This document shows positions 55,279 through 64,000 of a DNA stretch of 64,000 nt, piece after piece. Under the pieces are notes generated by a model that saw nothing but the letters and a program-made list of their open reading frames with translations, searched no databases and had not been told where the DNA came from. The stretch's first letter is position 1. Each line of letters opens with the position of its first letter. The stretch spans positions 56,250,042 through 56,314,041 of the forward strand of contig CM060734.1 in assembly GCA_030704615.1 (NCBI GenBank), given 5' to 3'. This DNA is from Takakia lepidozioides (taxonomy: Eukaryota; Streptophyta; Takakiopsida; Takakiales; Takakiaceae). A program made the translations under genes and the position numbers.

Positions 55279-57523
55279 CCTTTCCTCCTGCTCCTCTACG
55301 AACTGCAATTGCCAGGTCTGAAGTGTACTGCTCCATATAATCCACCTCCTGAGCCACGTTTGTTGCAACACTGGGCCACAGTTTTTGTGCTACTTTCAGA
55401 AAGGGCGGAGGTTATTTTTGTTGCCCTGTTAAGATGTCACTGATGCAGTTTTCCCGAGACCCCCCTCATTGGCGAAGAACTTCAACCCATTTCTGTTCCA
55501 TGGAAGATGACTAGCTGTAAAACATTCAAGAGAACATAATTTAGACACCGTACCAGTCATCAACAAGTACAGAGCACAACCTGAAACTCAACCCAAAAAT
55601 CCAGAGCCTTTCATGGAGCTCCTGCAGGAGGGTTGCCAGAGACCCTGATAAGACTGAAACACTGTTATAGGGTTCGTGCTGGCCTGCACAGGAGGACAAA
55701 CACCCATGTACGATCTATCCTGGAGATGTAACACAAAAAAAAGTTTGTTCTTGAATGGAAGTAGCTTGGCTCAGCATGAACCTTGTCCCAGATTTTGGAT
55801 TGAGCCTACATTTTGACAATGTGATTTCTTCGACAATGACATATACCTGGCCTAATAAACCCAGAGATCCGGCCTCCCTACAGGTGGCCACAGCAATGCC
55901 CCTCTATCTACCAGAGATGTTCCTGAAGAAGAATCACATGTCATCCAATCAATCTCCTCTCCAATTTGTGATTGTGCAAATTGATGTTACGTTGAAACAC
56001 CAGCTACATCCCAGGCCTAACGAGTGCAGGTCGCAGGCAAAAGCTTGTTTTGAAAAAATAATGCAGATGACATCACAACATCACTAGCGAAACTCAGGAC
56101 TAATGCAGCTGTCGTGATCAGCTGTAAGCCCTAACCCAATGTAGAAGCATATAGCTTTGCAGTTTGGCTACATGATCTGACAACAAACCTCAAACTCACT
56201 TCTCCAACCACACAGCCAAAATTGTGCCAGATTCAAAGAATCAAAGAGGGACCTGTGATCATGATTGACCCACATACAGGGCACAAAATCTCTTCCTGGT
56301 CTGCGATAGTGCTGTTGAACATTGCCAGTGTTGATGCCAGCCTGTCCATCAATACCATGACAGAAGAGTGTTTTGTTCAGAGTGGCTTGAGTGGTACCTG
56401 GAGCTAAGACCTAACACTTTTATCTGCTACTGGCTTCTGATCAAGAATGTCTGGCTCAACCAAACATTGCCACCGAAAACTGCAGCTAACATTGTCCCAA
56501 AGAAAGACTGTACCATATGATAACAGATGGAGGAGGCTCCACCTTTGTGTTTTCAACAAGGTATTTGTTCCCTAACAGAAATTGAAAGCTTCCACTTCCC
56601 TTCATCATGTCGTGGCTTCTTGATGGTTGGTCCAAGGGATATCCGAAGCTGAGAAATCCGAAAACATGATAGAGAAGTAGTGCAAAACGAGCCAATCCTT
56701 CCAATCCTTCCAATCCTTCCATATAGAACAACATCCAATCCAGCCCCGGCAATACCCCGTGCTGCGGCTGCCTGCACAACAATACACAGTAAATTCAAAT
56801 TGCAAGGTCACCTTTCCAGCAAGCTTTTACCATTCCTTACCTGAGAGATAAAGCAGTAACTAGATGGCAATCCTTCACCACTTGCAGCCATTGGCAATGG
56901 TTGTGGTCAAGCCATAGATGGTGAGTCCAACAACTCCTTATGCAACCTTGTGCCACTGATCCAACTACTCCTAGAGTTGCTGTAAGGCATTCTCAGGTGC
57001 CTTCTCTGCTCTGAGCCCTCCCAGGAACACTTAACTAGCAAGTGTCAATGAGGACCTTGGAAAGGAATGGTGTTGACTGCTCTAGGAAAACAGATAACTT
57101 AGCCACCACACAGAGATCAAGCATGCATGGTTTACTATGAGCCCAAGGGCCCAGTTACATGTACGTTGTGAAAAGGGAGTCACTGACACACCAAAAATTT
57201 ACGCCGTGCAAGACAATGCTCTCATCACAGCCTACTCAACTCACAAGTTTATGTAGAACATGAGAAAGGTTGCACTAACCACGTGTTATCATTTTACGAT
57301 TGCTGCTACTCCCACAAGGCAGGGTAGGCAGCACAAGGTTCCCTGCAAAATCACGGCTACTGCAAAGAAGTTTTGTTGCAGGATTGATTCGCAAATTCCG
57401 GAAGCCTGAAGAGAGGAAGCCCTCAATTTTGGCCTTGCTACAAACTTCGCTCTGAAAGGCGCAAGCAGGGAATGATGGCCTCTGCAGCTGCCACAGAGAA
57501 GCTGCACAGTACCCCACCATCAT
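55279..57523 (-). CDS. Unassigned gene with plastid-type transit peptide, partial model
   Basis: Exon 1 (57523-57280) starts MMVGYCAASLWQLQRPSF and is Ser/Leu/Arg-rich with few acidic residues, as in chloroplast transit peptides, ending at a GTTAGT donor. A second exon starts at 56771 after TTGTGCAG; one frame gives AAAARGIAGAGLDVVLYG, but the frame that fits exon 1's phase is different and less protein-like, so the join is unsure. It contains a triple AAGGATTGG repeat that leaves all frames open. A third block at about 55415-55279 reads KVAQKLWPSVATNVAQEVDY then MEQYTSDLAIAVRRGAGG with a GTAAGC donor. I do not recognise the family. Confidence 0.4.
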
Positions 57524-59725
57524 TCCAATATTGTTAGTGACTCTAGTTCCGTTACTGCAACCAGAACTCCCACGAGTCGAGCAGTTGGCAAATCAAAGAC
57601 CTGCTCCAGGGTTCACAAAACCTTTGCATGCAGGCGTCCATGCGGATTCAGTCTGACCACCGATACTGAAGTGATATCTAGGTACTCGGAGCAACATGCA
57701 AGAGCAAACCCAGGCTCGCAGCGCTGGCAGTGTTTCTTAGTCAACAAGGAGCGTGAGCTGCAAACTGACGTCGATCGGCAGGGGAGGATTTTGGCTGCAT
57801 AATAAAATCCGATGCGATAGCCAAATTGGGTAGCTGATCGTGAATCATCAGGTTCGCAGGCCTTGTCAAGTGAGAACCGGTGCGCTCTCCAAACTGACTG
57901 CATTTGTCTCCACAGACTGTCACCTCTACGAGTAAATGCGATCGTAGTCACCATATGCCATGGTGTAAGCCACACCTGGCTTCTGGAAGAGCTAGTAAGC
58001 TGATGGATGTGCACAAGCTGAGTAAGATTCCCAGCGACAATTTAGACGTCGAATTCATCTTACAGCAATTTCCGTGTTCTTGACTTACTGAGTCTCAGAC
58101 AACTCTTGACCACTCAATTCCATACCTGCATGAGACTGCTGTACCCTCTCATCTCATTCACAGATGACAGACACTGAAAAAGCACGACCCATCATGTACA
58201 CCTCAGAGTACGGCAACTCAACGACCCACACAGCAGATACCATGCATTGAATGCCAATAGCGAAAACGAGCACTAAACAACGAGGGTAGAAAGTATTCCT
58301 ACAAGCCATGGTTGATCATTCGCTAGTTGCACCCTTGTGGTTCTGTTTTACATTGATGTGTTTATGTATACTGATCTTGTCACTCGTGACACTAAGCACT
58401 TGTCACTTTGGTTTTACTATTTATGAGGACCACTCTCTGGTACATATTCTGTGTGTATATGAAAATGTTTGAACAATCCTTTTCCCAATTCAGTTACTAC
58501 CAGACCCTCCATAGTTTTACTTTTTAACACTCTAGATACCAGATGTAAAGGATGGTCCATAGCCCATTATGACCATTATGGGCAGTTCTAACTCATTGCT
58601 GTTTGGGGCCTTTTCAAGATTAACATCATCAAAACTAGAGGTCCTTTTCGTCAAGATTTCTTGACAGATTACTTCCCATGGATCTGCGATAGAGAGTTTC
58701 TCTACTATCATGGTCTAATATAGCATTCTGGACCTTGATGTCCACGATTATTGCAGTCTACTATATGTACTAGTAGTATGCCCTGGCAGTTGCAGTCTTA
58801 TATAGAATTTTGTGTCCTGATGGCATTGTACTATGCTATGCTGATTGTATTCTAGCATAGAAATTTGTAAACATGATGGTGCATGGGCAGGATAGCAGTG
58901 TTGACATTTCATGTTTCGTTGTGCACACGAGCTCTGATCCCTCGCTAAGGTTGTGCGTTGTTGTTTGATGAACATTCAGCCTATGGACTTTTTTCTCTTA
59001 TATTTTGGTGAGGGTGAGGCCCCAAGAGAGGCGCACTGCCTGACCTGTACAACTCAGGAAGGGATCTGATATTATTTGCAATTATCAGGGTAGGGCAGCT
59101 GCATTAGCATTGAAAAATTAAGATGGTCTAGATAGACGACCCAATGCTGCTGGCAGAGTGGAACAAACCTGATTCAGGCAGCTCAAGGAGTTATTTCCCA
59201 GTTTTCAGCCAGTCGGGGCAGCTTCAAAACAACTGACAGCTTCAAAACAAATGACGGCGATGACATGGCGCTAATGCACCCTATTCCTTCAGCCCTCACT
59301 AGAATGAGGCCAAGAAATGCCAGCTCTTTCCTTGTTTTAATGGCCTTCTCAGGCACAATGTAAGTTCTTAACATTTTAGATATTTCAGATTGTACAACAC
59401 ACTGCAACACCTTCGTCAACAGTAGAAATTGACACCGACCGGCATTTCAAATTCCACCTCCAAGTAGGGCTGGACATGTTCCTCCATGTCCGTATCTACC
59501 AAGATTCCATATCTTGACAAAACATAACTGGCTTGAGGTTAAACAAGGCCATTAAAGGCTCTATGCATCCATCTTTGTGGTTTTCATTTCAATTCAGCTC
59601 AAGGCTGGAGAAGGAGAGAGATGGACGGACATCTGCACTTACCCAGCAAATTCTTCGTGAACTACTCACAGAACCCTCTCGACAATACCTCTACATCAAC
59701 ACACAAAGAGACTATCAACAAATAT
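57524..59725. other. No gene assigned
   Basis: Contains the upstream region of the 57523 gene. Overlapping minus-strand frames at 58014-57613 have basic composition but no known domain. From 58.2 to 59.7 kb the DNA is AT-rich and noncoding in appearance. Confidence 0.45.
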
Positions 59726-61989
59726 TTAGGGCAGAATGGTGACATGGACCTCTTGCTTTCTGTTCTTGAATTGAAAGGGGCTGCTATAGCCAGCGTAAAC
59801 TACAGATTTCTCATCGTACTTTGTACCATCCTTGTCCAAAGCCTTCTTCAGCTCTTGCCATTTGGCCTGATAAGCAGACTCATCGGCGAACCCTCCAAAC
59901 GGGCCAATTACAGCCTTGACAGCTCCTTTGGGCTCATCGAATTTGACGTGTGAGTCCAGTGGTCTGGGTAGATCATTTACAGATTTAAACCTGTTCAAAG
60001 TAAACATAGCCAATGGAGCAAAATGTTAGCACTCTTAGATGCTATCAACCTCTACATTCCTCAAAATAAAGAAACAGGCATACATGCTGCCTGGCAACAT
60101 CATTACATCCCTGGAGAGCATTTGAAATTGAAATATTAAAACAGCTAAATGCTCACAATGTACATTGGATCCTCGACTAGTGTGGAGAGGAATCACTCAT
60201 CTGCATTATACATGAACATCGGGATGAGGGTCCTTCTTTTGTGCTCTTCTAACAAATGTTCAAAGGCCTGCCTTAGACAGAAGTTCCACTGTCCAGGGCT
60301 TCACTGAATAAGGTCTGTAGCTTTTAGCCTTTTGATCACCCACCCATCTTCACATACCCGAAAACTAGAGCACTGCAGGCAGAAGAATGGCGGCAATAAC
60401 TGTTGCTGGAGGCTCACATTGATATGTGACTTCCACACATATAAAAGAGTGACAGAGATTGCAGACTGCAAATGGGTTAAACTCATAATATTCTTGTGCC
60501 CTGCAGACTACTCAGATAAAGCCAAAGCACATCAGATAAATGAAAATGACTTGAGACATACCTGCTGGGAACAAAGAAGGCAATTTTGTAGCCCTCTTCT
60601 TCAGGGGCTGGGGTAATGTGAACAGGGCCTGTCATCTCAATGCTCATGGCCTTTGAGTTTTGGCCGGATATGAAGAAAAAACAGCGGTAGAACCCTATTC
60701 TAATTGCTGAACTATATGAGGAGTTCGCCACCAAGTTTTCTGCCCAAATCTGTCACCAAACATTTCAAATTTTCCTGTTAGTGATGAGCTTACAGTAATC
60801 TTCAAGAATAAAACAAGGTCTTTAACTTTTCAATCACCCAATTTATTGCCCATTAGCAAAGAAAGTTCCAAGCCAAGATCAGCTGAGAGGGTGGAGAAGA
60901 AAAAGAACAAGGCTTGACATCTCTGTCACAACCTTTTACTCACAATTCACAAAGCCCTTCTATGTTGACTTTTCTAGTAGACAAACTTACAAAAGATCAG
61001 ATGTCATCCTCAAGCGATTTACTTGTAGAGGAGTCTGCCAGTGGTTAAATCCTTGATCAATACATTTCTATCAATGTATGCATGTGAGACACACTAAAAA
61101 TAGAAACTCACTCACCAATACCTGCAGACATTGGCTACGACACCCCCCCACCCCCTGCAATGATACATTCCCCTGGTGAAGGTTGGAGTTCTACCCCACC
61201 AGAACATAACACCCGTCCAAAAGGCCATGGGGCTAGAGCAAAACACACCGGTTACAAAGAACCAAGTACTGAATTAAGGGATGGCATTGACATTTAGACA
61301 ACTCGCAGTATTTATGCCAGGAATGCCACTCTGTGGCCATCTAACCCTAACCCACAACAAACACCTGTCTACTGTGGCACAGCCAAACGCACGTTGATGC
61401 ACACAAATCAACACAATAGAAGCCATTAATTTCAAAACCTGCAGATATTCTGCACTTCAAACTAACTTCCGTGCCTACGCACACATGTTGCAATTCCCCG
61501 AGTCTGTAATACTGAAGCGTGACACGCCACTTGTGTTTAGGAGGCCCAACTATATTTGAGCTGACCGCTGAATCTAATAAAGAATCTCGAATTTAAGCCT
61601 GAAAACAATCAGAGTAATTATACGCTCTGATGTTCTCACAGACATCGCAACCAGAGCCCAAACCACACCATGCGAGTTGCTCTACTAGATTCTCAAGGAA
61701 ACCTCGCTGAGGACGTAGAATTCTACACAAAGCAATACAATGCACAGAAACTCACCAGGCCATTGGGGTACTTTCGGAGCTCGTATCCAGATCCACTTCC
61801 AACCACTTCACAGGCAGGAGTCTCAATGGAGAGCTGTGGCCCGCATGTTGCGTCACTCTCATCCGCTACTGCAACAACATCTTCGGAGGTGATGAGGCGC
61901 AGAAGCTCTGGCGCCCTCCAAGAAGCCTGAGCTGCTGAGATTGTCCCCGCCAGCAAAAGAAACACGAGCATTTGGTTGCGCATCGCCAT
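59726..61989 (-). CDS. SOUL haem-binding family protein, three exons, complete
   Basis: Exons 61989-61756, 60749-60562 and 59990-59726 (234, 188 and 265 nt) join in frame to 228 residues plus TAA, with GT-AG introns throughout (GTGAGT...GACAG; GTATGT...AACAG). The ATG at 61989 opens a signal peptide (MAMRNQMLVFLLLAGTISAA), so the product is secreted or vacuolar rather than plastidic. SOUL hallmarks: CGPQLSIETPACEVV and GYELRKYPNG at the exon 1 end, NSKAMSIEMTGPVHI in exon 2 (family: IEMTAPV), AFFVPSRF across intron 2, and AVIGPFGGFADE and YAGYSSPFQFKNRKQEVHV in exon 3. Plant SOUL/HBP proteins bind haem and tetrapyrroles. No defect seen; length is normal for the secreted subgroup. Confidence 0.92.
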
Positions 61990-62461
61990 CCTTCCGCTCC
62001 GTCTGCCCACACCAACTTACTCGATCTTCCCACAGCGAGCCTCGCCACTCTTCACCAAGTCGATGGGCTGTTCCTTTTGGGCCGTGTCGTGGCACTCAAC
62101 TGGTGCGTTTCAACCGCTAGTTCTGGATAGGGCGTCCTGCAGATTGGCCGACATACCGACACGTATAAGTGGGAGGTTGGAGTGACCCAGCTCACAAGCG
62201 ATATTTGGACGTGCTATCTTATGTGGAATGTATGGAAGAAGATGCTCCCTACATGTAGTAGTTAGTCTCAGGTGAAATTATGCACCCGATCGTGAACAAG
62301 AAAAATAAATCCGTCAATGGCAAAACGACATTATACATGAGCGCGGTTGTGGAGCTTGCATGTGGGTACCATATGATCATTACCAATGTTGTGCCAATCC
62401 GGGTAAAAAATGTAAAAGATTTGTTGCTGACAATGCTAAATCGTGAGTACACTGAGCGAAG

Positions 62462-62740
62462 GCGGGTCCTCGGCGAGTTAGGATCCGGGTTACTCGGACT
62501 TGCACATGGACCCGTGCTAGCACAAGAACCCCGGACCCTAACCGGGGTTCATTTCTAAAATGAACCTCCAACCAGACCCGGACCCGCCTGCTGGTCCAGA
62601 ACCCGTTGAACCCAGCCCCAGGGCCGGTGCGAGCACAAGAACCCCGGACCCTAACCGGGTTCATTTCTAAAATGAACCTCGAACCAGACCCGGACCCGCC
62701 TGCTGGTCCAGAACCCGTTGAACCCACCCCCAGGGCCAAT
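62462..62740. repeat. 113-bp tandem duplication with internal palindromes
   Basis: The unit starting CACAAGAACCCCGGACC at 62521 repeats from 62634 (period 113, about 97% identical). Each unit holds a stem-loop, GTTCATTTCTAAAATGAAC, and runs of GACCCG/ACCCGG. The flanking bases are similarly rich in ACCCG. Confidence 0.93.
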
Positions 62741-62861
62741 GTAGGGGGTGAGGGTCCAGGTCTTAATCTTAGATGGGGCATGCGGGTCCACCTTAGATCT
62801 GGTAGGTTTTGTCATATGTGTGGAGGGGACGAGCAGCAATAGGCCACTGCAGCAGCCAGCC

Positions 62862-63004
62862 CCACCAGGTTGTAGCCCAGTGGTAATGCCCACATTACAC
62901 CTCAAAAGCGGTTGTGGGTTCAATCCACCGAGTGGTGTCACAAAGTTGTGCCCTATGGGACCATAATTTACACCTCCCAAAGGAGGCGTCATATATTATT
63001 ATTT
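62862..63004 (+). mobile_element. tRNA-derived SINE, copy 2
   Basis: A box TAGCCCAGTGGTAATGCCC (62873-62891), B box TGTGGGTTCAATCCACC (about 62914-62930), then ACACCTCCCAAAGGAGGCGTCATA and an AT-rich tail. Same order, spacing and terminal hairpin as 14738-14924, with about 30 bases less between B box and end. The B box is close to the pol III consensus GGTTCRANNCC. Confidence 0.72.
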
Positions 63005-63448
63005 GGCCAGATCCCACACATCCACGCTATAGTGATCTACCCTTGATTACTATTCTTAACATGTTTAAAGAATTGATATTGAAAAATAGAAAATAGAACT
63101 CAAACTTCTATTTTAATTCTTATTCGTGGTATACATATTCATATTCATGGTATACTTTGAAGGAATGTCTCTTAAAATAAAATTCATTATTAAGATTTAA
63201 AGTTTTTTCCAGCCAAAAAATAATTTTATCCCTAATTAATCTTATTTTTCTGATTTATTTAATCAATAAATTAGGACCCGGATTCAAACCCGTGAACCCC
63301 CCAGAGAGACCTTGAAATTTATTCATGAGGAAAAAGTAACCTCACATGACATGCCATGGAGGCTGATGAAAGGGACACCGCCCCCTACTTAACTTATTGT
63401 TAGAACATACTCCTATATTGAATTTTTGTAAGATTTAAATTTTTTTAA
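63005..63448. other. AT-rich, no gene recognised
   Basis: Long A/T runs and no coding frame. A short ACATATTCATATTCATGGTATAC repeat-like stretch lies near 63130-63155. Confidence 0.5.
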
Positions 63449-63736
63449 AGGAAAACACTGGGAGCGAGAGCTCACAAATCACGCCCCTTAATTATAGTGA
63501 GACAATTTCGTAACGTTTAACTGTCAGTAGCTCAGTTGGTTAGTGCATTGAGTGCCACCCAGATGATACTGGGGTCAAATCCTGCTACTTGACGGGTGTG
63601 GTATACTCTCTTTCCCCTTCCCTGGGTGCTGTCCCATTTCTCAGCCTCCATGGCACGGTTACTGTGAAAGAGGTTATTTTCTCCTCTCGCTATCAAGGGG
63701 CCTGATTTGTGAGCTGTCGCTCCCAGGTGTTTCCCT
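63449..63736. mobile_element. Foldback element with ~42-bp inverted ends
   Basis: The left end (63449-63490), AGGAAAACACTGGGAGCGAG and onward through GCTCACAAATCA, pairs with the right end (63693-63736), which contains TGATTTGTGAGCTGTCGCTC then CCAGGTGTTTCCCT. Only a few mismatches and gaps occur over about 42 bases. A tRNA-like segment lies between. A further diverged copy of the right end, TTGTGAGCAATCACTCCCGG, occurs near 63878-63897. Confidence 0.7.
63523..63592 (+). ncRNA. tRNA-like pol III segment inside the foldback
   Basis: GTCAGTAGCTCAGTTGGTTAG gives a good A box and D-arm; GGGGTCAAATCCTGC gives a B box and T-arm; the ends (GTCA...TTGAC) can pair as an acceptor stem. The anticodon arm is poor and no clear anticodon can be assigned, so it is more likely the head of a SINE than a working tRNA gene. 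Confidence 0.45.
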
Positions 63737-64000
63737 CTATTATAAAAGAAAAAAAACCGTTCAAATGCTGCTGCTGTGTCCCACGGGTATGGTTTGTTTC
63801 CTGACCGGTTGATCTTGGGGTGATGTTTCCCTCGTGTGCCCAATGGCTTATATGAAAGGGGGTTAATTTTTCTGAATTGTGAGCAATCACTCCCGGGGTT
63901 AAAAATATAGTTTCGGCCTCTCTCGGGCCTTCAAAAAAAAAAAAAAAAAACACTCCCGAGTTTTCCCTTTCAGAAAAAAGAGAGGAAAAAGCGAAAAATA

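Noticed and set aside
59726-60013. Single-exon SOUL gene starting at an upstream codon at about 60013
   Set aside because: The frame begins mid-domain; the AACAG acceptor at 59991 and the two upstream exons give a complete 228-residue protein.
63523-63592. A functional tRNA gene
   Set aside because: The A and B boxes fit, but the anticodon arm is poor and it lies inside a foldback repeat, so it is treated as a SINE-type head.
1-64000. CRISPR arrays, operons, bacterial promoters or organellar rRNA/tRNA clusters
   Set aside because: None is present; introns, LTRs and plant-type gene families show eukaryotic nuclear DNA.

Overview
This is nuclear DNA from a land plant or close streptophyte relative, not a bacterial or organellar segment. 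The evidence is spliced genes for plant-type proteins (a CRM-domain RNA-binding protein with a transit peptide, a SOUL haem-binding protein with a signal peptide, exons with the PDF motif of organellar OSB proteins, a PPR fragment) set among decayed Ty1/copia, Ty3/gypsy, LINE, MULE and SINE-like DNA. The PPR style, the gypsy lineage and the MULE type suggest a bryophyte, lycophyte or fern rather than a flowering plant. That placement is inference; no marker here fixes the species.

Layout. 0-2.7 kb: decayed copia pol, plus strand. 3.3-5.9 kb: broken gene with an OVATE-like C-terminus. 6.1-8.1 kb: minus-strand LINE remnants. 10.5-11.2 kb: an intact intronless gene made of two copies of an unnamed domain. 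11.2-14.2 kb: no gene seen. 14.2-15.4 kb: a GGTATCAG-rich repeat, a tRNA-derived SINE and a PPR pseudogene. 15.6-19.2 kb: degenerate tandem array of OSB-type PDF exons. 19.4-23.5 kb: a few unassigned exons. 24.1-26.5 kb: CRM gene (minus), divergently paired with an unassigned plus-strand gene. 28.9-36.2 kb: a MULE-like unit with a SWIM-finger transposase and a convergent Ulp1-like gene, whose introns and flanks are packed with an AGTCTGCTG-type repeat. 36.2-37.6 kb: duplications and a minisatellite. 37.7-48.8 kb: an 11 kb Ty3/gypsy element on the minus strand. 49-59.7 kb: mostly noncoding, with a gag fragment and exons of an unassigned, probably plastid-targeted protein. 59.7-62.0 kb: complete three-exon SOUL gene (minus). 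62.4-64 kb: tandem repeats, a second copy of the SINE and a foldback element containing a tRNA-like sequence.

The most striking item is the gypsy element. Between its protease and reverse transcriptase it encodes a cytosine-5 DNA methyltransferase domain with motifs I, IV (PCQ), VI (ENV), VIII and IX/X, and after the integrase C-terminus it carries a PHD-finger-like Cys/His cluster, so it combines a DNA-methylation writer with a possible chromatin reader. The copy is dead: gag through the start of RT stays in one frame for about 4.4 kb but is cut by 15 stop codons, RT-RNaseH-integrase is inverted, the integrase core is missing, and protease and RT active sites are altered. Retroelement-borne cytosine methyltransferases are, as I recall, reported from dinoflagellates and the alga Klebsormidium; here one sits in what looks like a land-plant genome.
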